Position numbers and translations under genes: made by a program. From contig JALJPB010000006.1 in the NCBI GenBank assembly GCA_022969175.1, positions 119,140 through 164,209 of the forward strand: a stretch of 45,070 nt of DNA, read 5' to 3'. This document shows positions 1-7,550 of this stretch, one piece after another. Source of the stretch: Colwellia sp. (lineage in GTDB: Bacteria; Pseudomonadota; Gammaproteobacteria; Enterobacterales; Alteromonadaceae). The notes below the pieces were generated by a model. The model was not told where the DNA came from. It ran no database searches and saw only the letters and a program-made list of their open reading frames with translations. The number at the start of each line of letters is the position of its first letter. Within the stretch, counting starts at the first letter, position 1.

Positions 1-591
1 ATGGGGCATTTGCTTGGTGGGTTTGCTACTTTGTGTTTATTGTTCTTATTATATTTGAGACTGAACCCATATCGTATGACCAGCGGAGATTTTTCAGTTA
101 AAAAATATGGTCGTTATGGTTTTATAGGTATAGTAATATTAACAGGGCAAATTGCTCTTGGTGGTTGGACTTCTTCAAACTATGCGGCACTCACTTGTAC
201 TGAGTTACCTATTTGTCAATCAGGTTGGCTGGAGCGAATGACATTTGAAGACTCTTTTGATGTTATTCCACCGGAAAAAGAGAGTTATGAATTTGGCCAT
301 TTAGATCACAATGAAAGGCTAACCATTCATGTTGTACACCGTTTAGGGGCTATTGTTACTTTTTTGTATTTAGGTTGGTTAGCACTTATGGTCTTTATAA
401 AATCCCAGACACCATTTTTTAAAAATTCAGCACTACTATTGGCCTCTTTATTGATTGTTCAAGTGAGCTTAGGTATTAGTAATATCTGGTTCTCATTGCC
501 ACTTGCAGTGGCTGTTAGTCATAACATTGTCGCAGCTTTATTAATGCTTTCTCTGATCACGTTAACTTACAGTCTTCGTCGAAAGATTTAG
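1..591 (+). CDS. ctaA: Heme A synthase (COX15/CtaA), C-terminal part, cut by window start
   Basis: This is the C-terminal 196 residues of an integral membrane protein, open at the left edge, so the ATG at position 1 may be an internal Met. Hydrophobic segments alternate with short loops. An [10 protein letters not shown] stretch, an HVVHR motif and a late VSHN motif match the heme-ligand regions of the CtaA/Cox15 family, which converts heme O to heme A for cytochrome c oxidase. A Cys pair (residues about 66 and 72) lies in an extracytoplasmic loop, as in other CtaA proteins. cyoE and a SCO gene follow on the same strand, which supports the assignment. Full family members are about 330-350 residues, so roughly the first 40% is missing. 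Confidence 0.9.
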   Translation: MGHLLGGFATLCLLFLLYLRLNPYRMTSGDFSVKKYGRYGFIGIVILTGQIALGGWTSSNYAALTCTELPICQSGWLERMTFEDSFDVIPPEKESYEFGHLDHNERLTIHVVHRLGAIVTFLYLGWLALMVFIKSQTPFFKNSALLLASLLIVQVSLGISNIWFSLPLAVAVSHNIVAALLMLSLITLTYSLRRKI

Positions 592-611
592 ATTTTTCCA
601 AAGGAATTTTT

Positions 612-1553
612 ATGAGTGACTCTTCAACATTACCAATATCGGCACAACAAAATACCGGGCAGCAAAGTCAGAAAGTCAAAAGTATGAGTAAATGGCGAGC
701 TTATTACGATATTACTAAACCGAGAGTTGTAGCCCTATTAGTTTTAACCGCAGTTGTTGGTATGAGCTTATCAGTACCCGGAGGCCTACCTTGGCAATTA
801 TTTTTACCGGCAATGCTAGGTATAGCTCTACTGTCATCTGCCGCAGCAGCTATTAATCATATTGTTGATGAAAAAATTGACGGCATCATGGGACGAACCC
901 ATAACCGACCTTTGCCTGAAGGTAAAATCACTGCTAATAATGCCATTGTTTTTGCTGCAAGTATTGCCACTATCGGCTTTGTATTGTTATATGCTTTAGT
1001 TAACCCTCTAACTGCATGGCTAACACTTGCCGGCTTAGTTGGATATAGCTTTGTTTATACAATGTATTTAAAGCGGGCAACACCACAAAATATAACGATT
1101 GGCGGCTTAGCAGGTGCCATACCTCCTTTGCTGGGTTGGACAGCAATGACCAATGAAATACATCCTCACGCTTTGTTATTAGTTTTATTAGTTTTCACTT
1201 GGACACCACCACATTTCTGGGCGCTAGCGATTCATCGTAAAAAAGAATATGCCAAAGTGAACATTCCGATGTTGCCAGTAACCCATGGTGTTAACTTTAC
1301 CAAAACTCAAATTTTGTTATATACCATATTATTATTTGTTGTTGGTTTATTACCGTACCTGGTTGGCATGAGTAGTTGGATTTATTTAATTGGCGCGGTA
1401 GTGCTTAATTTAATGTTTTTCATGTATGCATGGAAATTGAAATTTAATGCCGATGAAAATACTGCCATGGATACCTTTAAGTTCTCTATTGTGCATTTAA
1501 TGGCTTTATTTGGTTTCTTGTTATTAGATCATTATATCTTGCCGTTAGGCTAG
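612..1553 (+). CDS. cyoE: Protoheme IX farnesyltransferase (heme O synthase)
   Basis: The 313-residue polytopic membrane protein belongs to the UbiA prenyltransferase superfamily. It carries the signature [19 protein letters not shown], with the N-x3-D-x3-D-x4-R Mg/prenyl-diphosphate site and the trailing RP of heme O synthases, and a second acidic region near [10 protein letters not shown]. It transfers a farnesyl group to heme b to give heme O, the substrate of the CtaA product encoded just upstream. The gene starts 20 bases after ctaA behind an AAGGAATTTTT ribosome site, and 15 bases separate it from the SCO gene. The three genes probably form one cytochrome oxidase biogenesis operon. The length is typical. 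Confidence 0.95.
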   Translation: MSDSSTLPISAQQNTGQQSQKVKSMSKWRAYYDITKPRVVALLVLTAVVGMSLSVPGGLPWQLFLPAMLGIALLSSAAAAINHIVDEKIDGIMGRTHNRPLPEGKITANNAIVFAASIATIGFVLLYALVNPLTAWLTLAGLVGYSFVYTMYLKRATPQNITIGGLAGAIPPLLGWTAMTNEIHPHALLLVLLVFTWTPPHFWALAIHRKKEYAKVNIPMLPVTHGVNFTKTQILLYTILLFVVGLLPYLVGMSSWIYLIGAVVLNLMFFMYAWKLKFNADENTAMDTFKFSIVHLMALFGFLLLDHYILPLG

Positions 1554-1568
1554 GGACTGAGATAAACA

Positions 1569-2204
1569 GTGAATAAATTACTTTATGTTATTGTCGCTAT
1601 CGTTGCGCTTGCCGCTGGTTTGTTAGGGTTTTATAAATCATTTTATTTGGCACAACCAGAACATGCTCTTTATTATCAACAACCCAGAGTATTGAAGCCT
1701 TTTCAATTAACGGATCATCAAGGTAGCCCTTTTACTAATGAACAAGTAACAGGGAAATGGTCCTGGGTATTTTTTGGTTATACCTCTTGCCCTGATGTTT
1801 GCCCAACTACACTGCAAGAACTTAATTTTATTTATGATGAACTCACTGATATTGCTGATAACCAAGTCTTATTAGTTTCTGTTGACCCTCAGAGAGATAG
1901 CCAAGAAAAATTAGCACAATACATTGCCTATTTTAATCGTGAGTTTAAAGCCCTAAGAGCTGATCATGGTGTGTTATTTCCTTTTGCTCGTAATATGGGC
2001 TTAATGTATGCGATTACTGATAGTGAAAGCGATAATGATAGTAATGCATATTTAGTTGATCATAGTGCCTCTATTGTGCTGATAAATCCTGATGGACAAA
2101 TTGCCGCGATATTTAAACCAGAGCAAGAAATTGGGCAAGTACCTAGTATTGATGGAGCAAAGCTGGTTAGTGATTTTGAAAAAATAGTACGATTACACCA
2201 CTAG
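1569..2204 (+). CDS. SCO1/SenC/PrrC-family copper chaperone for cytochrome oxidase
   Basis: This 211-residue protein has an N-terminal membrane anchor (about residues 4-22) followed by a thioredoxin-like domain. The copper ligands of the family are visible: CPDVC (C-x3-C, about residues 75-79) and the later His in LVDHSAS. It should sit in the periplasm, tethered to the inner membrane, and help deliver copper to the CuA site of cytochrome c oxidase. The start is a GTG 15 bases after the cyoE stop, and no ATG lies near enough to replace it. Linkage to ctaA and cyoE supports the role. A more general thiol-redox function is also known in this family. Confidence 0.92.
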   Translation: MNKLLYVIVAIVALAAGLLGFYKSFYLAQPEHALYYQQPRVLKPFQLTDHQGSPFTNEQVTGKWSWVFFGYTSCPDVCPTTLQELNFIYDELTDIADNQVLLVSVDPQRDSQEKLAQYIAYFNREFKALRADHGVLFPFARNMGLMYAITDSESDNDSNAYLVDHSASIVLINPDGQIAAIFKPEQEIGQVPSIDGAKLVSDFEKIVRLHH

Positions 2205-2486
2205 ATATTTTGAGATTGACAAAAAAATACAATACAGTGATTGTTGCTGTAAAAATGCTTTGCTAGTATAGCAATTTGAAGATGTAGAAATTAGTCTACA
2301 GACACACAACGGAGAATATTGATGATTGTATTAAATACCCTCCGGGTAAAAATTGTTTAACGTTTAGTTTTAACCGTATTCGATTTTAATACCCGGTCTA
2401 ATTTTTTAGTTACCGGGGCTACAAAAAAAAGCCCTGAAATTTACATTTAAACGCTATTTCAATTATTGAGGTACGCGGGGCTAATC
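2205..2486. other. Intergenic stretch between the SCO gene and rsgA
   Basis: No coding region is seen. Two short dyads are present: TACCC/GGGTA at 2336-2348, and GGGCT/AGCCC at 2416-2434 with an A-rich loop. Neither is followed by a T-tract, so I do not call a terminator. The rsgA promoter is probably here but no clear -35/-10 pair stands out. Confidence 0.4.
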
Positions 2487-3527
2487 ATGTCATTATTATC
2501 TTTATCACAAATGGGTTTTAACGCCTTTTTTCAACAACAACTTTCACTTGAACAGCTAGAATCATATACCTTAGCTCGTATTAGTGCGCAGCATCGTGCT
2601 CATATAGAGCTGATGACTGAACTGCATACCAACTTAAAAATGTCAGTTACTTCATTGATGGTAGACCTTACTGTCGGTGACTGGATTTTAATTAATCAGC
2701 AGGGCTTATTTGAGCAGCGGCTTGACCGACAATCTTTATTTGCCCGTAAATCAGCGGGCTCTAAGGTTGACTTACAACTTATAGCAGCAAATATTAATAC
2801 TGTTTTTATTGTTTGTTCACTTGATGATAATTTTAATTTAAACCGGATTGAACGCTACTTAGCTTTAGCTTACGAAGCCAATGTCGAGCCTGTTGTCGTA
2901 TTAACCAAGGCAGATTGTTGTCATGAGGTTGATAAGTATCGAGGACAAGTTCAGTCATTAGATCCCATGTTAATGGTTGAAGCGGTTAACGCATTAGATA
3001 CTTCAAGTATTGAGCCATTAAAAGCCTGGTGTGCAACAGGTAAAACTGTTGCTTTTATTGGCTCTAGTGGTGTCGGTAAATCAACCTTAGTTAATACTTT
3101 ATTAGACGACAATTCGCAATTAACAGCCGCCTCGCGAGAAGATGATAATCGAGGTCGTCATACAACTACATCACGATCGCTTCACTTAATGCCAACCGGA
3201 GGCTTATTACTCGATACTCCTGGTATGAGAGAATTACAACTGGTTGATTGTGAACAGGGGATTAGTGATACTTTTTCAGAAATTACAGCACTAGCTAATC
3301 AGTGTCGATTTGCAAATTGTCAGCATCATAGCGAACCTGGCTGTGCAGTTAATGTAGCTATAGAAGAGGGGGATTTAGAATCCAGAAGGCTTGATAACTA
3401 CGAAAAGTTATTAAAAGAGCAAGCTAGAAATAGTGCAACATTGGCACAAAAGCGAAGTAAGGATAAAAACTTAGGGCGTTTTTATAAATCGGTGATCAAG
3501 GAAAGTAAACAAAGAAAGAATAAATAA
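2487..3527 (+). CDS. rsgA: Ribosome small-subunit GTPase RsgA (YjeQ/EngC family)
   Basis: This 346-residue circularly permuted GTPase shows the motifs in the order G4 (TKAD), G1 (GSSGVGKST), G3 (DTPGMRE). A C-terminal zinc finger follows, with CRFANCQHHSEPGC supplying Cys/His ligands. RsgA acts late in 30S subunit maturation. I chose the ATG at 2487 (MSLLSLSQ). An in-frame TTG at 2466 would add seven residues but has no better ribosome site. The basic, Lys-rich tail is typical. The gene is transcribed alone and ends at a hairpin shared with the convergent deacetylase gene. Several gammaproteobacteria carry a second RsgA-like paralogue, so this may be either copy. Confidence 0.88.
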   Translation: MSLLSLSQMGFNAFFQQQLSLEQLESYTLARISAQHRAHIELMTELHTNLKMSVTSLMVDLTVGDWILINQQGLFEQRLDRQSLFARKSAGSKVDLQLIAANINTVFIVCSLDDNFNLNRIERYLALAYEANVEPVVVLTKADCCHEVDKYRGQVQSLDPMLMVEAVNALDTSSIEPLKAWCATGKTVAFIGSSGVGKSTLVNTLLDDNSQLTAASREDDNRGRHTTTSRSLHLMPTGGLLLDTPGMRELQLVDCEQGISDTFSEITALANQCRFANCQHHSEPGCAVNVAIEEGDLESRRLDNYEKLLKEQARNSATLAQKRSKDKNLGRFYKSVIKESKQRKNK

Positions 3528-3541
3528 CTTTAAACATTAAA

Positions 3542-3568
3542 ACAGCGACAGTTATTTGCTGTCGCTGT
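3542..3568. terminator. Bidirectional hairpin between rsgA and the deacetylase gene
   Basis: A perfect 10-bp stem, ACAGCGACAG with CTGTCGCTGT and a 7-base loop, lies between the two convergent stop codons. On the minus strand it is followed by TTTTAATGTTT, so it best fits termination of the deacetylase transcript. The plus-strand side has only a weak T-run. Confidence 0.65.
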
Positions 3569-3575
3569 ATCTATA

Positions 3576-4625
3576 TCACAGCGGGTACCACTGCCCACCT
3601 TCTTTTAAGATAAACCAAGGTTTAGAATACCAATAATAACGTCCAGGTTTGCTAATACTCGGAGCTGTACAGTTACACCTTACTCTACCTGTTGGTAGAG
3701 CGGCACTAAAATTAATAGTGAAACTGTTATCTTCATGCCAGTTGATTTCTTGGCGACCTAAGCCTGAAATATAACAGTTAAGCTGCGATTTATTGAAGTC
3801 GTCAACCGCTACATTAAGGGTGATTGACATGGTGGTATTACGTTCAAAAATGGTATCAGCATTCTGACCATTTAAACGGATATTTAAGGGTAATGAATTG
3901 AGCTTGTCCCTTAGGCCTGAAATTTTATCGTAAGGTTGAGAAGCTGGAAATCTTGGTACTATTGAAAGATCCGTTGATAGGCCTATCGCGCCAGATTGCT
4001 GAGTAAAGGCGACAAAATTATTATCTTTCATCCATTGTTGATCTGCAGGAGTATATTCACCGTAAGGATAAGCAAAAAACCGCCAACTTTGCCCTGTTTC
4101 TTCTTCTATTATTCTTTCAGCGTCTAATAATAACTGACTGTACTGATTCAGCCACTGTTCATTAGTTATCCCCTGAGGTTTTCTTGCCATTGAGTCATGT
4201 TTAAAGCCATGGTTGGCGATAATAACACCTGCATCAGCTAGCCCTTTTAACTGTAGCCATGAAAGATAACTTTGAGCTCCCAAGTTGATGGTGTTAGGAT
4301 TCACAAAAATTGTATAAGGATAATTAAACTTATCAAGTATAGGTTTAGCGTTTGTCATAATATCTTGATAGGCGTCATCAAAGGTAATGGCAACTGTTTT
4401 ATCTTTTAACGTTTTTTGTTTTTTTACCGAGTTTATCAGTTCAGATAATGGCACAACGGTAAAGTTGTTATCTTTTAAATATTGTAAATGTACTTCAAAT
4501 TGCGCAGGTGTAATGCTTGTGCTCTTAGGCGTTGTTTCGCTAACGTGGTGATATTGTAAAATCACGGCAGCTAAACTATTGATGCTAAAACAGCACAGTA
4601 GAGTCGCTAAGACTATTTTTTTCAT
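3576..4625 (-). CDS. Secreted polysaccharide deacetylase (NodB fold, carbohydrate esterase 4-like)
   Basis: About 349 residues with a signal peptide (MKKIVLATLLCCF...SLAA). The NodB domain shows TFDD at residues 81-84 (catalytic Asp and metal Asp), the metal-binding pair H139/H143 in NHGFKHD, and FAYPYGEY near 190. The QYHHVSE opening resembles PgaB/IcaB-type poly-N-acetylglucosamine deacetylases. The C-terminal 100 residues look like a beta-rich accessory domain with several Cys. It probably removes N-acetyl groups from a cell-surface or exopolysaccharide in the periplasm. The start is the ATG at 4625 with GGAG upstream. A TTG five codons earlier is unlikely because it precedes the signal peptide and overlaps that ribosome site. 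No exopolysaccharide synthase is adjacent, so the substrate is unknown. Confidence 0.82.
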   Translation of the reverse strand: MKKIVLATLLCCFSINSLAAVILQYHHVSETTPKSTSITPAQFEVHLQYLKDNNFTVVPLSELINSVKKQKTLKDKTVAITFDDAYQDIMTNAKPILDKFNYPYTIFVNPNTINLGAQSYLSWLQLKGLADAGVIIANHGFKHDSMARKPQGITNEQWLNQYSQLLLDAERIIEEETGQSWRFFAYPYGEYTPADQQWMKDNNFVAFTQQSGAIGLSTDLSIVPRFPASQPYDKISGLRDKLNSLPLNIRLNGQNADTIFERNTTMSITLNVAVDDFNKSQLNCYISGLGRQEINWHEDNSFTINFSAALPTGRVRCNCTAPSISKPGRYYWYSKPWFILKEGGQWYPL

Positions 4626-4683
4626 GAAAACAAGCTCCAAAATTCAACTGACCCTAGTATATTTTATTATTTAGACTTTAACT

Positions 4684-4997
4684 AGGGCGTGTTGCTCTTT
4701 CAAATTCGTCTCTGGAATGACTGAAAACACCTCAATCAAGGCACGAAGAGTGTAGTTTGGTTGTTCCAAATAAATAATGATACGGATGATTGGTTCCAGA
4801 CATAATCCAAGTACCTACGTCCATGCAGGTAACGTAGAGTGTGGTTTTTTCAGTCGTTCCCCGAAGGGCTGAGGCTATTTGGCCCTTCAACTTCGTTATA
4901 AATCGTTTAAATAGAATGACTATGAGACACTATGTATGCCTTGTTGGAGGGCCAAATAGCCGACAGCAGAAATGAATATGAAAGAGTAACACGCCCT
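4684..4997. mobile_element. MITE-like non-autonomous element with nested inverted repeats
   Basis: The outer inverted repeat is 31 bp with 27 matches: it starts AGGGCGTGTTGCTCTTTC at 4684-4714 and is answered at 4967-4997. Inside are two further stems. One is 4714-4731 with 4843-4860 (16 of 18 matches), the other 4873-4891 with 4943-4961 (18 of 19). There is no transposase or long reading frame. The structure and lack of coding capacity fit a miniature inverted-repeat element mobilised in trans. No convincing target duplication is visible at the edges. It ends 18 bases before the MATE start codon and so may carry or disrupt that gene's promoter. Confidence 0.75.
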
Positions 4998-5015
4998 GAC
5001 TAATAGGAAGATTTA

Positions 5016-6353
5016 TTGTTTAACATCAAAAATTCAGCGCAACATAAAAGTTTAATCATGCTTGCCTTACCGATGATTTTTTCAAATATCACCGTACCCT
5101 TATTGGGGCTTGTCGATACCGCAGTTATTGGTCATTTAGAACATGCCTACTATTTAGGTGGCGCGACAGTTGGTGCAATGATCATCACTTTTATAACTTG
5201 GCTCTGTGGATTTTTACGAATGTCTACTACTGGGTTGTCTGCACAAGCTTATGGCGCTAATGACGCAAGTTTAGGAATTGTTATCTTATTAAGAGGTATT
5301 TTAGTTGCAACCTTAGTCGGCGCAAGTTTAATACTTTCTCAGGTGTTTTATTTAGATGGGGCGTTATTTCTTGCTGGTGGCTCTGAGCAAGTCCAGCTTT
5401 ATGCTAGGCAATATAGTGATATCCGTATTTGGGGCTTGCCTGCCGCTTTATCTAATTTGGTGATTTTAGGCTGGTTATTAGGCAATCATCAAGCCAAGTC
5501 AGTTATGTGGATATTGATTTTCACTAATCTTATTAATCTTGGTTTAGATTTACTTTTTGTTATTGGTTTTGGCTGGAAGGTACAAGGTATAGCTTTTGCA
5601 ACACTTATTGCTGAGTATTCTGGACTTACTCTTGGTTTGTTGGTTGTTTTTATTAAATTCAACCCACCCTTAAAACGTGCATTTTATGATTACAAAGCGC
5701 TGTTGGTAGCGGTATTTCGTAAAAATGAGCTACTTACCTATTTTCAATTAAATCGAGATATATTAATTCGTACATTATGCTTAGAGTTATGTTTTGTTTT
5801 CATTACTTTTCAAGGGGCTAGATTAGGGGATAATGCAGTAGCAGCAAATGCGATTTTATTAAATTTTATTTTACTGATTTCTTTTGGTTTAGATGGAGTT
5901 GCCAATGCCGCAGAAGTTTTGGTGGGTAAAGCCAAAGGAGCGAAAGATTATTCGTCGTTAAATACAGTGATCAAAATATCACTTTTTTGGACGGGTACAT
6001 TCGCGGTGTGTTATTCAATGCTATTTGTTTTATTTGGCGATATTTTTATTACTTGGATAACTGATATTGATGAAGTAATCATTTTTACCGAGCAATATAT
6101 GTTTTGGATTGTACTATTGCCACTAATAGGTTGTTGGTGTTACTTATATGATGGGATCTATATAGGGTTGATGCAGGCTAGAGCAATGCGAAACAGTATG
6201 ATTATTGCAACGTTCGGCTGTTTTTTTCCAGTGTGGTATATATTACAGGGCTATGGTAATCATGCTTTATGGGCTGCGCTATCAATATTTCTCTTAGCCC
6301 GAGGACTTACACTGGCTTGGCATTATAATTACCGAGTTAAAGTAAACTTTTAA
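5016..6353 (+). CDS. MATE-family multidrug/cation efflux protein, DinF-like
   Basis: This 445-residue, 12-helix membrane protein opens with LALPMIFSNITVPLLGLVDT, the hallmark first helix of the DinF branch of the MATE (multi-antimicrobial extrusion) family. The family exports drugs or metabolites using Na+ or H+ gradients. The start is a TTG at 5016 with AGGAAG six bases upstream. The next in-frame ATG at 5058 would cut into helix 1, so TTG is preferred. The repeat element at 4684-4997 lies immediately upstream, leaving almost no native promoter. The substrate cannot be read from the sequence. Confidence 0.88.
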   Translation: MFNIKNSAQHKSLIMLALPMIFSNITVPLLGLVDTAVIGHLEHAYYLGGATVGAMIITFITWLCGFLRMSTTGLSAQAYGANDASLGIVILLRGILVATLVGASLILSQVFYLDGALFLAGGSEQVQLYARQYSDIRIWGLPAALSNLVILGWLLGNHQAKSVMWILIFTNLINLGLDLLFVIGFGWKVQGIAFATLIAEYSGLTLGLLVVFIKFNPPLKRAFYDYKALLVAVFRKNELLTYFQLNRDILIRTLCLELCFVFITFQGARLGDNAVAANAILLNFILLISFGLDGVANAAEVLVGKAKGAKDYSSLNTVIKISLFWTGTFAVCYSMLFVLFGDIFITWITDIDEVIIFTEQYMFWIVLLPLIGCWCYLYDGIYIGLMQARAMRNSMIIATFGCFFPVWYILQGYGNHALWAALSIFLLARGLTLAWHYNYRVKVNF

Positions 6354-6422
6354 CTGGATGAAAAATAATCGCCAAGGTAACTATTAATACCGTACTAACT
6401 GCTTTAATTAGAGAAGTTGCTA

Positions 6423-6680
6423 TTAGAATTTTATATTTTTATTTATTTTATGTTTTGACAGGATATTCATCCAACGGTTGGCAAAAATACCTAAATAACC
6501 CCAAGCTGCAATTATACAGGAGATACCTAGTAATAAAATGCCTAGAACTTGCCAAAGGTGATGATAGAAGTAGCCTAAGCCAATGCAGATTAAGCTTAAA
6601 ACAAAAAGACCAAGGCCACGAAGAAATATGGTTAAACTTCTTTGTGGGTCTTGGCCTAATTTTTCAAGTAAGCTAGTCAT
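6423..6680 (-). CDS. Small two-helix inner-membrane protein of unknown function
   Basis: An 85-residue protein with a charged amphipathic N-terminus (MTSLLEKLGQDPQRS) and two hydrophobic segments (about residues 20-38 and 43-62), then a basic, Asn/Lys-rich tail. I do not recognise a family. It is oriented with nfuA, whose stop it follows by 51 bases in the transcription direction, so co-transcription is possible. The opposite strand has a 73-codon open frame over the same region with no protein-like character. The hydrophobic pattern favours this strand. Confidence 0.6.
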   Translation of the reverse strand: MTSLLEKLGQDPQRSLTIFLRGLGLFVLSLICIGLGYFYHHLWQVLGILLLGISCIIAAWGYLGIFANRWMNILSKHKINKNIKF

Positions 6681-6731
6681 AGATGATTCGAGTTACTCTA
6701 GATTACTGTAAATTAATTGGAGCTAAACTGT

Positions 6732-7310
6732 TTAGTAATATGAGTGTTCACCACGTTCATGCTCAGTCATATCTTTTACACCGATAATTTCGCCCGCCAT
6801 AATCTCTACTAATTGTTTTTCAATACCGTCTTTAACGGTCACGTCAATTTGGCTACAACCATTACAGCCACCACCAAATTGTAATACTGCATAACCGTCG
6901 TCAGTAATTTCCATTAGGGTACATTCGCCACCATGGCTCGCTAGTTGAGGGTTGACTTCGGCTTGAAGAAAGTAACTAACACGTTCAAATAATGGCGCAT
7001 CATCGGCTACTTTTCTTAATTTAGCATTAGGTGCTTTTAATGTTAACTGTGAACCCATTTGATCAGTAGTAAAATCGATTTCAGCTTCTGCTAAAAAAAG
7101 TTTACTGGGACCGTCAACTAAAGCGGAAAAACCATTAAATTCTAATACGACGTCGTCAGGCTCTACTGCATCAGCTGGACAATAAGATACACCACATTCA
7201 GCACTAGCCGTTCCAGGGTTTACAACAAAAACACGAATGTTTGTTCCTTCGGCTTGTTGTTCTAATAATTTTTTAAAATGCTCTTGGGCGGTTTCTGAAA
7301 TATTGATCAT
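6732..7310 (-). CDS. nfuA: Fe/S biogenesis protein NfuA
   Basis: This 192-residue protein has a degenerate A-type N-terminal domain (about 1-95, with [10 protein letters not shown]) and a C-terminal Nfu domain with CNGC at C149/C152, the [4Fe-4S]-bridging CxxC. NfuA carries and delivers 4Fe-4S clusters to apo-proteins, especially under oxidative stress or iron limitation. Length and cysteine positions match the E. coli protein. The start is ATG 7310 ([12 protein letters not shown]). The frame stays open 21 codons further upstream, but that part reads as non-coding and would place the Cys residues out of register with the family. In many gammaproteobacteria nfuA is near comF/bioH, as here. Confidence 0.95.
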   Translation of the reverse strand: MINISETAQEHFKKLLEQQAEGTNIRVFVVNPGTASAECGVSYCPADAVEPDDVVLEFNGFSALVDGPSKLFLAEAEIDFTTDQMGSQLTLKAPNAKLRKVADDAPLFERVSYFLQAEVNPQLASHGGECTLMEITDDGYAVLQFGGGCNGCSQIDVTVKDGIEKQLVEIMAGEIIGVKDMTEHERGEHSYY

Positions 7311-7550
7311 GTTAATTTCTCTTGCTCGATACGGGTAAACTGATTTAATGATATACCTGACTAAATTACTCAAGTATGTTTATTTTACTCTTCAATTTAA
7401 CTTACCGCTAGTACCTCTTGCTCTTTTTTAGTGGCTATATGATATAAAACGAATAGATTGAGAGCTTGCACGTTATTTTTTTCACTGTTTCTTGGTGGTT
7501 TTTGACTGGTTATATTACAATAAGTATCGTTTTGTGTAGAGGGATTGGAA

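Noticed and set aside
2336..2434. Two short dyads before rsgA as terminator or riboswitch
   Set aside because: No T-tract, short stems, and no match to a known riboswitch core that I can recognise.
6455..6676. 73-codon plus-strand frame opposite the small membrane protein
   Set aside because: Composition is not protein-like, and the minus-strand frame has a clean two-helix pattern.
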